Assembly: GCF_030052815.1 (NCBI RefSeq)
Contig: NC_079510.1
Location: forward strand, 7,081,375-7,145,374
Direction: 5' to 3'
Length of the DNA: 64,000 nt
Origin: Hevea brasiliensis
Lineage: Eukaryota; Streptophyta; Magnoliopsida; Malpighiales; Euphorbiaceae
Shown here: in pieces, positions 1 through 10,734 of the stretch
How the letters are laid out: each line of letters starts with the position of its first letter
Position numbering within the stretch: position 1 is the first letter of the stretch
Program-made: the position numbers and the translations under genes
The notes under the pieces: model-generated
Database searches by the model: none
Told to the model about the DNA's origin: nothing
The model's input: only the letters and a program-made list of their open reading frames with translations

Positions 1-33
1 GGAAGCCAAGGATATCCCTATGCTTTATTTTGA

Positions 34-242
34 GTAAAGTATATTTTGTTACCAACACTTGATTACTTCGTCCATGGTGTCAAGTGTGATTTTGTAAATG
101 GACCTCTTCTTACGATTAAACGATTAACAAATTAATAGCACATTTTCCCAAGCTTTGTGTCTAAGCTTTATGTCTAATATTTTTTTTTTTAATTTCATTG
201 TTAAAATCCAATCTTTAATATAATCTATTTTCATTTCTTCAG
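34..242 (+). other. Candidate Ogre-type intron upstream of RT
   Basis: Before the pol reading frame that opens at 243 there is an AT-rich stretch ending in a pyrimidine-rich run and TTCTTCAG at 235-242, a good plant 3' splice site. A possible donor (GTAAAG) is at 34-39. Ogre/Tat elements are known to carry an intron between the protease and RT regions of pol, and this is the right place. The donor is uncertain because most of the upstream exon is outside the window; GT at 39-40 is an alternative. Confidence 0.35.
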
Positions 243-886
243 GACCATTGACCAACCCAGCCATAATAATCCAATCAACCCTGAAATCCCTTATGTTAAC
301 TTTGAGAGTCCCATAATTGCCATCGACACAAGTGATCCTGAAGAAGAGCCTGTGAAAGAGCAGGGAGAAGTAGATGAACCAACCCTGGTACCCTGTGGAG
401 ATGAAATGAGTACCTTAAAAGGGAACTCATAATCGTGAATAATGAAGAATTAGAAGACATGATTCAATTGCTAAAGGAATTCATCGACGTATTCGCTTGG
501 GGTTATGATGATATGCCAGGATTGGACCCTCAAATAGTCATGCATAAGATTTCTTTGATTCCTGGAACAGTCCCAATTAAACAAAAATTGAGGAGAATGA
601 CCTTGACACATTGCTCAAGGTTAGGGATGAAGTTAAAAAGCAATACAATGCTAGATTCCTAGAAGTGGTAAAATACCCAGAATGGATAGCTAATGTTGTC
701 CTCATAATGAAGAAGGATGGCAGGGTAAGGGTGTGTGTTGACTATAGGGATCTCAATAAGGTAAGTTTGAAAGATGATTTCCCTCTCCCACATATAGATG
801 TACTGGTAGACAATGCTGCAGGACTGGGGACATTTTCATGTATTGACGGAGTCTCAAGGTATAATTAGATTTTGATGGACGATGAC
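243..886 (+). pseudogene. Tat pol: start of the reverse transcriptase domain (part 1)
   Basis: The frame from 243 and the stretch 435-662 read as the linker and RT entry typical of Tat pol: an FAWGYDDMPGLDP motif followed by the segment leading to the RT fingers. The frame shifts near 600 into 611-868, which carries VCVDYRDLNKVSLKDDFPLPHID, the RT fingers motif, and then a TAG at 865. A solo LTR interrupts it after 886; RT resumes at 4301 in register if one copy of the 5-bp duplication is ignored. Enzyme role: RNA-dependent DNA polymerase of the element. At least one frameshift and one stop make this part non-functional. Confidence 0.85.
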
Positions 887-3800
887 TGTCACACCTTACC
901 CCTTTGTAAGGTATAACATGATCCCGTAGAATACCTAATGAACTACCGAACTTCACCTACCGATAATTCATTAAGTACACTACAAGGGATTTTAAAACCA
1001 TTTTCTTACATTTTGAGAGTGTTGAGCGTTTTGGTAGGAATTAAAAACATTTAATTGAAGTTTCAAAATTAGTAAAAATTTTTGTCCATTTTATTATTTC
1101 GCAAATTTTATAAAAATTTCAGCAGAGTGTCGTCTATATTTTGGGAAAACAGTTCTTCAAATACCTAAAAAAAAACACTTCTAATAAATTTTGCCACAAC
1201 TCCCAAACCAAATCAACTCAAGTCAACACAATTCCACAATTCAACCAAAAATTTGTCATCTCAAAATACTTTACAATTTCATTCACATTGCATATAGTAC
1301 TTAATTTACCAAAAAGAAAATCTAAAATAACATTATTACAATTTATTGTACAACTGCTCAACTTTACATTGATATATAGAACACTATAATGTTTACATCA
1401 AATAATTATAAGAGTATAAACAAATACCCGTACAAAAAGGATCAGTGAAGTCCACTATCTCAGTAGCAGCTCACTCTGCTATTTTCTCCTTGCCCTTATC
1501 TGCGACTTCAAAATAAGCTATCGCTGAGTATAAAAATATTCAGTGCTGCACAATAAAAATTTGAAATACAATGCATAAAACATTCATTGACAAAACACAA
1601 TTTAAATCTTGCACAATTATATTTCACAAATTATCAAAACTCATTATAGCACCATTTTGGGTCAAATAATTTAATAAACACAGTGTTGCCAATTCATATA
1701 CAACTTAAGCCATGATACAAAATTTTCGATCAATGCCACATTGTGCACCACGACAAAGCAATCTACAACCCCACTAATCGAAATCAATGAGGGAGTGGCT
1801 AGCTAGCTAATGAGTATTCATCCGATCTACAACCTCAACTGGTAAACCAGAGAGGGAGGAAAATAATCGATCTCAACCCCTTAAATGGGGGAATAATATG
1901 GCACTGTCATGCTAAGTGTGAATCCGAAATCAATTTAAAACAATTTATTCAAATATTGCCTACAAAAATCAAATCAATTTCCAAAGTTACATTTTCATTC
2001 ACAAAGTGGCAACACAAAAGTTCTTAAACTCATAATATGTACTAAATCAATTTTTTTCAATGATAAAATGCTTAAATAGGGTTTATTGTGCAAAAACCTA
2101 ACGTGTGTCACCTCTAGGGCTTGACTCAGTCTCTTAGACCTTCTGAGTCTTTTTCAGCTGAAACACAAAATTTATAGTGTCTCAGTATCTTTACTTCATA
2201 ATAATTCCCATAACTAATTCCAATATGTTGAATTCTAGCCCCAATATGCTTAAACTTAGATCTTGAAAATTTTCATGTTGAGGTTACTATTCATGGTACT
2301 ATTCAAGTCAAAATATTAACTTTCTTATGCTTAAAAGGTATGGGAACTCCAACTATACTCACATACCACATTTTGGTCACCAATTTTGTTGGTTTTGGTT
2401 GTTTTCTCAAAACTTAAGTCTTTTAAGCAAAATTGCCAATTTTCAGTTTTGGGTGTCTTATGTTGCACTATTCTATTGGTCATTTTACTGTTAGAATTTG
2501 GCAAAATTTTCTTCATAGAAAATGTTCCCTATTGTCTTAAATTTATTCTCCTTTTTGAATCACTCCAATCGGAGTTTTTTAGCTCAAGTTATAGCCATTT
2601 GAATCATGGCTGCTGGATTGGACTTAACCCAGATTTTCTGGGCACCAAACTGGTTCTGGTAGTTTTAGGTCACTAAATTTGGATGGCCAAATGACTTGGT
2701 TAAGGGCATAATTTGAGTTTCTGTTCTTCATAAAAGTTTTAGGTCTATATCTCAGCTTTCCATTGGTAAAATTTCAGGTCATTTAGACCTACCTAGCCCA
2801 AGTTATGGCCAAATGAACAAATACTGTTCATTTGGTCATTTTTGTACAAGTCAGATTGCCTAATCCAGATTTGGTCAATTTGTTCACTAGGATTTGGTCA
2901 CTTTTTGGGCATGATTCCTCAATGAAAAATGTTCCATTTTGTGTCTATTTTCATTCCCAATTGGCCTCATACCAATTGGACTTGTAAATTTTCAATTTTG
3001 GTCCCTAAAAGGGACCTTAGTCTTGTTACCTGTAGCATGACCCTAGGCAATCCGAATTTGCATTTGGTTCCAACACTTCTAACATACTTCAATTGGTCAC
3101 AAATGACCATTTCTCACCTCAAACCAAGTCCAACACACCATTTAACACATTCTCACATTTTTTTCTTCCAAACCCTAGGTGCCAAACCCTAATTCACATA
3201 TTTGTTGCATTTAACTAATTTCAAGAATACTAGCATTACTTCTATACTCATACAAGCTTACCTACACTATTTATTCAATCAAATTCATACATTATCATCA
3301 CAACCCTAGCTGGCCGAATTTTTCCTCTAGTCCTCCAACAATTATTTTCTTTTAATTTTAAGTTAAAATCTAAACTACTTGAACCAAAAACATAGAAATT
3401 AAACTAAGAAATGGAAGTTTGCTCACTAACCTCAAACTTTGATTTTCAATCTTCAATTCCCTTCTTTTTTTCTTTTTTCTTTCTTGCTCAAGCTTCTTCT
3501 CAAGTTAGGTTATCAAGTTCTAATGGAGAAATTTAGGGAATTTAGGGTTTAATTGGTGGGTTCAAAAGCTTGAGTGCAAGCTTCCATGGTGTTTTGGTGA
3601 GGGAGAGGGAGAGAGAATGGTGGACGGCAACTTGAGGAAGATGAAGACTTTTGATTTTTTTTTTCTTTTATGTCTTTAGGAAGACCACAAATTTAAATTA
3701 AATAAATTTTAATTATAATAATTATTGCATCATGCATGATGTCATCACTTTTTACTTTTCCATTTTCTTTTTTTTATTTATTTTTCTATTAATTCTTTAA

Positions 3801-4295
3801 TTTAATTCCCGATTCTGAAATTTTCTTTTCTCCGATTTTATTTAACAGTTAGGTCTGGAGTCAGCTCTCGAGGTCAATTGACCAAATTGCCCCTCGCCGG
3901 TTCGACCCGGTTTGCAAATAATTCAATATTTCTTTCGGATCCCTGACCTAATTATTTGACTGGCTTAATAATTTTTTTTCATGATTTTCTCTTTTCCACT
4001 GTGTTCGCAATAGTCCTAAGGACCGCAGCGTCACATTTTACGGTTCAAAATTTGAATTTAAATCGACCTCGCAGTCCTTCCCGAGAAGGTCACCCATCAC
4101 TGTGACTCTCGGCTCATTTAACCTCTTATGTTCTGTTTTTCTTATTTATACTTAGCTAATTGACAATTTCTAATTATTTGTGTTCAGAGCTTATCTAGTT
4201 GTCTTAGATGTGGTTCTAATCCCCTTAATTATCCGGACCAACACCGATCACTGAAACAGTGAAATATACCAGGCTATGTAAATAGGGGTCTTACA
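887..4295 (-). mobile_element. Solo LTR A, Tekay-like family, inserted in Tat RT
   Basis: The 3409-bp insertion starts TGTCACACC, ends GTCTTACA and is flanked by ATGAC at 882-886 and 4296-4300, an exact 5-bp duplication. No gag or pol lies inside. Removing it with one duplication restores the RT register at the position of the EKT motif, which confirms the boundaries. Read on the minus strand it aligns block by block with the copies at 15254-19204 and 47248-50727: a TGTAAGACCCC-type start, a TGCATCATGCATGATGTCA near-palindrome (3726-3744), a donor-like GGTTAGT (3425-3431), the CCAAATGAAC hairpin (2809-2835) and a mini-exon-like block (2098-2157). It is therefore in reverse orientation. Assignment to Tekay rests on similarity of this LTR type to the LTR beside the Tekay gag at 40301. 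Confidence 0.93.
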
Positions 4296-4300
4296 ATGAC

Positions 4301-5240
4301 GACAAAGAAAAGACTGCCTTTATCACCCAGTGGGGAGTCTTTTGCTACCGAGTGATGCCCTTTGGGCTAAAGAATGCAGGGGCTACTTACCAACATGCCA
4401 TGGTCACATTATTCCATGACATGATGCACAAAGAAGTGGAAGTTTATGTGGATGACATGATCATTAAATCAAGAAGAATCGAAAGCTATGTACAGGTATT
4501 AAGAAAAGTATTCAAAAGGCTCAAAAAGTATCAGCTGAAGCTGAACCTGGCTAAATGTGTGTTTGGGGCAAGATCAGGAAAGCTGTTGGGATTTATAGTA
4601 AGTAAGAAAGGAATAGAGGTGGATCCAGACAAAATTTGAGCCATTCAAGAGATGCCATCCCCAAAGACGAAAAGGGATGTGCGTAGTTTCTTGGGAAAGT
4701 TGAACTACATTTCAAGTTCATCTCTAATCTCACCGCCAAGGCTAAACCCAATTTCAAGTTACTTAAGAAGAATAATACTGCCAAGTGGGATCAACCTTGT
4801 CAAGAAGCTTTTGAAAGGATTAAGCAGTACTTGTCAAATCCGCCAATATTGGTTCCTTCAATGACGGGTAGGCCATCAATCCTATACATGGCAGTTCAAC
4901 AAAGCTCGATGGGTTGCGTTCTGGGACAACATGATGACACTAGGAGGAAAGAAAGAGCCATTTACTATTTAAGCAAGAAATTCAATGAATGCGAGTCAAG
5001 ATACTCATTCCTGGAAAAAACCTATTGTGCGTTGGCTTGGATAGCGAATTGACTCAAACATTACATGTTGAATCATAAAACATGGCTCATCTCCAGAATG
5101 GATTCAATCAAGTATGCATTTGAAAGCTCGTTCATACCTAGGAGATTAACAAAATGGCAGGTCATACTTTCTCAATATGACATAGTCTATATGACAAGAA
5201 AGGCAGTAAAAGGGAGTGTGATAGCTGATCTCCTGGCTAA
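4301..5240 (+). pseudogene. Tat pol: RT palm, thumb and retroviral-type RNase H (part 2)
   Basis: 4301-4639 reads through FITQWGVFCYRVMPFGLKNA and the catalytic YVDDMI motif of RT, followed by the thumb. A TGA at 4637 stops the frame. 4652-5052 then carries the connection (KTKRDVRSFLGKLNYIS) and the first RNase H, which contains the YYLSKKFNECESRYS and EKTYCALAW signatures in two frames. TGA at 5050 breaks it again before 5065, where the RNase H end continues (LTKWQVILSQYD, VIADLLAKNP). Domain order and motifs are standard Ty3/gypsy. Two stops and a frame change near 4830 make it inactive. It continues RT part 1 across solo LTR A. Confidence 0.88.
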
Positions 5241-5760
5241 AAACCCAATCAATGATTACGAGGCCCTGGATTTCAAATTCCCAGATGAATATATTAACAC
5301 AGTAGGCGATGATGCTGAGGGTCCAGATGATGTGTGGGAAATGTATTTTGATGGAGCGGTCAATTTAGCCAGTAATGGCATCGGAGCAATGTTGGTTGCC
5401 CCAGATGGGAAACATTTCCTAATAGCTGTTAAGTTGAGGTTCGATTACACTAACAATGTAGCAGAGTATGAAGCCTGCGTGAGTGGCTTACAGGCTGCCA
5501 TTGAAATGAAAATAAAGAAATTAGAGGTGTATGAGGATTCAGCTCTGATCATTTACCAAGTCAAAGGGGAATGACAAACTACAGACCCGAAACTGATCCC
5601 GTATTAAAAATATCTCCTTGAACTGATTAAGGAATTTGAAGTGATTTCTTTCACTCACCTGAGTTGGGACAAGAACCAATTTGCTAACATCTTAACTACT
5701 TTAGTTGTGATGACTCAGATGGAGGAAGGGCAGATAACACAATTATTGTAAATCAAAGCA
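5241..5760 (+). pseudogene. Tat pol: second, archaeal-type RNase H
   Basis: After the first RNase H the frame continues into YFDGAVNLASNGIGAMLVAP, then NNVAEYEACVSGLQAAIEM, with acidic residues at the usual catalytic places (D of YFDGA, E of AEYEA, D of EDSAL). This is the layout of the archaeal-type RNase H that the Tat lineage carries in addition to its own. A TGA at 5572 ends the open frame, and homology continues weakly to about 5760. The dual RNase H is the main reason for assigning the element to Tat rather than Athila or a chromovirus. Confidence 0.8.
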
Positions 5761-5859
5761 AGGAGTGAGCCAACTTACTGCTTTATGATCGAAGAAGAAA
5801 TAGATGGCAAACTCTAGTATCATGATGTCCAAGTATACATAAAAAATAGGGAGTATTCT

Positions 5860-6960
5860 CCTGGGGCAAGCAGAAATGAAAGAAGAATGATAAGAAGATT
5901 AGCAATGGGATACTTCCCCAGTGGGGAAATCTTGTACAAGAGAAGCTCCAATGGTGAGTTGTTGAGATGTGTAAATGCCAAAGAAGTAAGGAGAATTCTA
6001 TTTAAAACTCATAAAGGGAACTATGCTACTCATAGCAATGGGTATATGATGGCAAAGCAGATCTTAAGGTGGGGTTACTTCTGGACCACTTTGGAAAAGG
6101 ACTGCATTGAGTACTTCTGAAAGTGTCACAAATGCTAGATTTATGCTGATCAGATAAATGTCCTACCTCATCAGCTCTACAATCTCGTCTCATCATGGCC
6201 TTTTACAATGTGGGGAATCAATGTAATCGGTCCGATTAATCCAAAAGCATCCAATGGACACAGGTTCATTTTGGTGGCCATCGACTACTTTACTAAATGG
6301 GTTGAAGCTACCTCATATGCTCACATCACTCAAAATGCCTTTCTAAAATTTCTTAAGAATAATATTATCTATCGGTATGGTCTTCCTGGAGTGATTGTCA
6401 CTGATAATGCCAAGAATCTAAATGGTCCAAAGATTCAGAAGTTGTGTAATCAGTAGAAGATACGACATCTCAATTCATCACCATACTGTCCCCAGATGAA
6501 TGGAGTTGTAGAAGATGCCAATAAAAATCTCAAGCGAATAATCAGATAAATGACAGTCACTTATAAAGATTGGCATGATATGCTTCCCTTTGCCCTTCAT
6601 ACCTATTGGACTACGGTAAGAACATCGACCGGGGTAACTCCATATTCGTTGGTCTACGGGATGGAAGCTATTTTGCCAATAGAGGCAGAACTAGATGAGA
6701 CAGAATGGGTTCAATCGAGGTTAAATCAGCTGAATTTGATGGATGAGAAAATACTAACAGTAATATGCCATGGGCAATTGTACCAAAGAAGAATGGCCAG
6801 AGCATTCGATAAGAACGTACGCTCGCTTGAATTCCAATCCGGAGATCTACTTTTAAAGAAGATCCTCCTGAATCAAAGCGATTCTCGAGGTAAGTGGTCC
6901 CCAACTTATGAAGGGCCTTACGTGATTAAAAAGGCATTTTCTAGTGGTGCACTCTCTTAA
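5860..6960 (+). pseudogene. Tat pol: integrase
   Basis: 5887-6120 has the N-terminal zinc-binding region (HKGNYATHSNGYMMA, with the CxxC after a TGA at 6118). 6208-6456 has the catalytic core start (GPINPKASNGHRFILVAIDY, FTKWVEA, VTDNAKN), and the glutamate-bearing segment lies between stops at 6454 and 6547. 6550-6960 carries the core end and C-terminal part (SLVYGMEAILPIEAE, GDLLLKKI, KWSPTYEGPYVIKKAFSSGAL). Integrase joins element cDNA to the chromosome. At least three in-frame stops (TGA 6118, TAG 6454, TAA 6547) inactivate it. The catalytic D,D,E positions are still readable across frames. Confidence 0.88.
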
Positions 6961-8030
6961 CTCACATGAATGGTGAAGAATTGCCAAGGTCGATGAATAC
7001 AGATACTATAAAAAGATATTGTGCATAAAAAAAAGGGTAGGAGTGAAAATCTGAAAGGGCTCTCCTAGCAAAATGAGGGAAAGGAGGTGAAAACCCGTAA
7101 GGGCGCTTTCTGCAAAATGAGCGAAGGGTGAAAATCCAAAAGGATGCCCTGGAAAAGAGAATTAAAAAAAAAGAAAAAAAGAAAAAAGCTGGGACTGAAA
7201 ACTCTAAAGAGCGCTTCTAGTCAAAGATGGCGAAGAAACAAGGAGAATCTCGAGATCAAGGGACAGTAAATTTCACAAAACACTTTTCAGAAGGTCACTT
7301 GAAATGCTAGCAATTGAGGGACTTCAAAGTTAACTGAGAACATTTGTGAGATTTATCTCTGTACTCTTAGCCATAAAATTGTACCTTTATTCTTTTTAAT
7401 GATTATCTTTTTAAGCCATGAATAAATTTGTGCATATCTCGTCTACCTTAGTTTATATGCCATTAATTTGTTAAAAGCTTTCTTATAAGATGAGAATCTA
7501 AACACAGGTAACTTCATATACTTTATTTTAATATTTATAGGAGGGCAAACAATCATCAAGCAATTGGTGCATCTAAGAAGCGAAAACCTGCAAGAACGCT
7601 TCCTGCAAAGCAAGCAAAGGGTCTGAAAGGACACAAAAAAAAAAAGGTGGGAGTGAAAACCCAAAAGGGCGCTCCTAGCAAAATGAGGGAAAGGAGGCGA
7701 AAACCCGCAAGGGCACTTTCTGCAAAATGAGTGAAGGGTGAAAATCCAAAAGGACACCACAAAAAAGAAAATTAAAAAAAAAAACTAAGAGTGAAAACCT
7801 GAAAGGGCACTTCTAGTAAAAAACGATAAAGAAGTAAGGAGAGAGCCAAAAGGGTACTGGAGAAAATCATGGGCCAAGCCTCGAAACTCGTTCTAACCTT
7901 TTTCATTAATCATTTTTCTTCAGGATCCTGTTAAGTAAATTTTGTCTGAAAGAACACCCTGCATCAGATTTGCTTTGTGAGCATTAAAGGTATGTACACA
8001 AAGCTTATTTACCATAGTTGGTTAAGTCGG
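6961..8030 (+). other. Tat 3' untranslated region with duplicated A/G-rich block
   Basis: No gene is seen. An A/G-rich block at about 7025-7200 recurs, mostly identical, at about 7640-7830. Each copy carries AGGGCGCT, AAATGAGGGAAAGGAGG and GGGTGAAAATCCAAAAGGA motifs. Similar GAAAACCC/GGGCGC modules are scattered between the copies. Minus-strand reading frames here (7443-7762) are by-products of this low-complexity sequence. Confidence 0.7.
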
Positions 8031-8039
8031 CTTCAAGTT

Positions 8040-10130
8040 GATTTTAATTTTCAAGACTTTAATTCTTGTTATCAACCTCTGAATTCAAGATTCAAGTTGA
8101 TTTTTATTTTCAGCATTTAATTCTTATCATCAACCTTTGGATTCAAGATCTATGTTGATTTTAAATTTCTAGTTATCAACCTTTGGATTCAAGATCCAAG
8201 TTGATTTTAATTTTCAGCATTTTAATTTCCTGTTATCAATCTCTGGATTCAAGATCCAAGTTCATTTTAATTTTCAGCATTTTAATTTCATATTATCAAC
8301 CTCTGAATTCAATATCCAAGTTGATTTTAATTTTCAGCATTTTAATTTCCTGTCATCAACCTCTGGGTTCAAGATCCAAGTTGATTTTAATTTTCATCAC
8401 TCTAATTGTTGTCATCAACCTCCGGATTCAAGATCCAACTTGATTTTAATTTTCGGCATTTTAATTTTCTGTTATTAACCTCTGGATTCAAGATCTAAGT
8501 TGATTTTAATTTTCAATAATTTAATTTCATGTTATCAACCTCTGAATTCAAGATCCAAGTTGATTTTAATTTTCAACATTTTAATTTCCTGTCATCAACC
8601 TCTGAATTCAAGATCCAAGTTGATTTTAATTTTCAGTAATCAACCTCTGGATTCAAGATCCAAGTTGATTTTAATTTTCAGTACTTTAATTCTTGTTATC
8701 AACCTCTGGATTCAAGATCCAAGTTGATTTTAATTTTCAGCATTTAATTCTTATCATTAATCTCTGGGTTCAAGATCCAAGTTAATTTTAATTTTTAGCA
8801 CTTTAATTCTTGTTATCAACCTCTGGATTTAAGATCCAAGTTAATTTTTAATTTTCAGCATTTAATTCTTGTCATCAACCTCTAGATTCAAGATCCAAGT
8901 TGATTTTAAATTTCCAGTTATCAACCTCTACATTCAAGATCCAAGTTGATTTTAATTTTCAGCATTTTAATTTCCTGTTATCAATCTCTTGATTCAAGAT
9001 CCAAGTTGATTTTAATTTTTAGCACTTTAATTCTTGTTATCAACCTCTAGATTTAATATCCACGTTGATTTTAATTTTCAGCATTTTAATTTTCTATTAT
9101 CAACCTCTGGATTCAAGATCCAAGTTGATTTTTAATTTTCAGCATTTAATTCTTGTCATCAACCTCTGGATTCAAGATCCAAGTTAATTTTAAATTTCTA
9201 GTTATCAACCTCTGGATTCAAGATCTAAGTTTATTTTAATTTTCAGCATTTTAATTTCCCGTCATCAACCTCTGGGTTCAAGATCCAAGTTTATTTTAAT
9301 TTTCAGCACTCTAATTCTTGTAATCAACCTCTGGATTCAATATCCAAGTTGATTTTATTTTTTAGCATTTAATTCTTGTCATCAACCTCTGGGTTCAAGA
9401 TCCAAGTTGATTTTAATTTTTAGCACACTAATTCTTGTCATCAACCTCTGGGTTCAAGATCTAAGTTGATTTTAATTCTTGTCATCAACCTCTGGGTTCA
9501 AGACCTAAGTTCATTTTAATTTTCAACACTTTAATTCTTGTTATCAACCTCTGGATTTAAGATCCAAGTTAATTTTAATTTTCAGCATTTAATTCTTTTC
9601 ATCAACCTCTGGATTCAAGATCCATGTTGATTTTAATTTTCAGCATTTAATGCTTGTCATTAACCTCTGGATTCAAGATCCAAGTTGATTTTAATTTTCA
9701 GCATTTATTTCTTGTCATCAACCTCTGGGTTCAAGATCCAAGTTGATTTTAATTTTCAGCACTTTAATTCTTGTTATCAACTTCTGGATTCAAGATCCAA
9801 GTTGATTTTAATTTTCAGCATTTAATTCTTGTCATGAACCTCTGGGTTCAAGATCCAAGTTGAATTTAATTTTCAGCACTTTAATTCTTGTTATCAACCT
9901 CTGGATTCAAGATTCAAGTTGATTTTAATTTTTCAGCACTTTAATTCTTGTTATCAACCTCTGGATACAAGATCCTAGTTGATTTTAATTTTTGCATTTA
10001 ATTCTTGTTATCAACCTCTGGATACAAGATCCAAGTTAATTTTAATTTTCAGCACTTTAATTTCCTATTATCAACCTCTGGATTCAAAATCTAAGTTGAT
10101 TTTATATTTCAGTATTTTTCAACCTCTGGA
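8040..10130 (+). repeat. Tandem array of about 34 units of 57-60 bp with hairpin potential
   Basis: A unit of about 60 bp, starting ATCAACCTCTGGATTCAAGA, repeats head to tail about 34 times between the integrase and the polypurine tract. Length variants of 57-60 bp arise in the T-rich spacer. Nearly every unit holds nested inverted arms, ATCAAC...GTTGAT around GGAT...ATCC, able to form a 31-nt hairpin. The 60-bp period is a multiple of three, so short repetitive reading frames appear; they are not genes. Ogre/Tat elements often carry tandem repeats in this region, which can seed satellites. Confidence 0.93.
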
Positions 10131-10220
10131 TCCTAGTATCCCAACTGCCCAAAATATGGTTCTAAATCTTTACATGATTCCTATACAAGAGAATTTCATT
10201 CTCTCTAATAGAAAACATAT

Positions 10221-10232
10221 AAAGAGGGGCAG
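10221..10232 (+). other. Polypurine tract of the Tat element
   Basis: AAAGAGGGGCAG lies directly before TGTGGACACC, the expected order of the plus-strand primer site and the 3' LTR start. Confidence 0.8.
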
Positions 10233-10734
10233 TTGTGGACACCATATTTTGGACGAGCTCTAAATGCATAGCCAATCTCCCATTTTAATGTTCTATCTGA
10301 TCTCCATCGGTTGCCTGACACTAAGTTATGATCTGAAGGTAAATGATAAATTCGATCACATAAATCCCAAAGTACTTTCCAATCTCTCCACTGACCCGAT
10401 CTGTTTGAATTTCATCTTCAGACCTCCGAGCCATCTTTGTATTTTTGCTTTCTGATCTTTCGACATTCAAAACTCTGAATTGTGTGAAATTCCATGATCA
10501 AGTATCTAATCAAATCATCATTTTGTCCGATTCCTAAGTATGTGATCCTGAAATGAATGTGGACTAGGACTCAATTTAGAATTGTCGATGTTTCAAAGGT
10601 TTTCCAGTTTCATACTTGCGAATAATATTTTTCAGATCTCTTTAAGCGATCATGTTTTATAACCGATCTCAAGCTCTGGAATTAGCATTCATACTTAATG
10701 GGGTTGTTTTCCCAATCTCATCAAGAATTAATCA

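Noticed and set aside
2386..3192. ORFs of 87-96 codons inside solo LTR A
   Set aside because: They cross non-coding repeat units, and equivalent frames are not kept in the sister LTRs.
8040..10130. CRISPR-like array
   Set aside because: The context is a plant nuclear retrotransposon, units are head-to-tail without unique spacers, and there are no cas genes.
8183..10263. ORFs of 75-94 codons with a repeating ~20-residue peptide in the hairpin array
   Set aside because: They exist only because the 60-bp unit is a multiple of three. Units of 57-59 bp break the frame, and no start or homology supports a protein.
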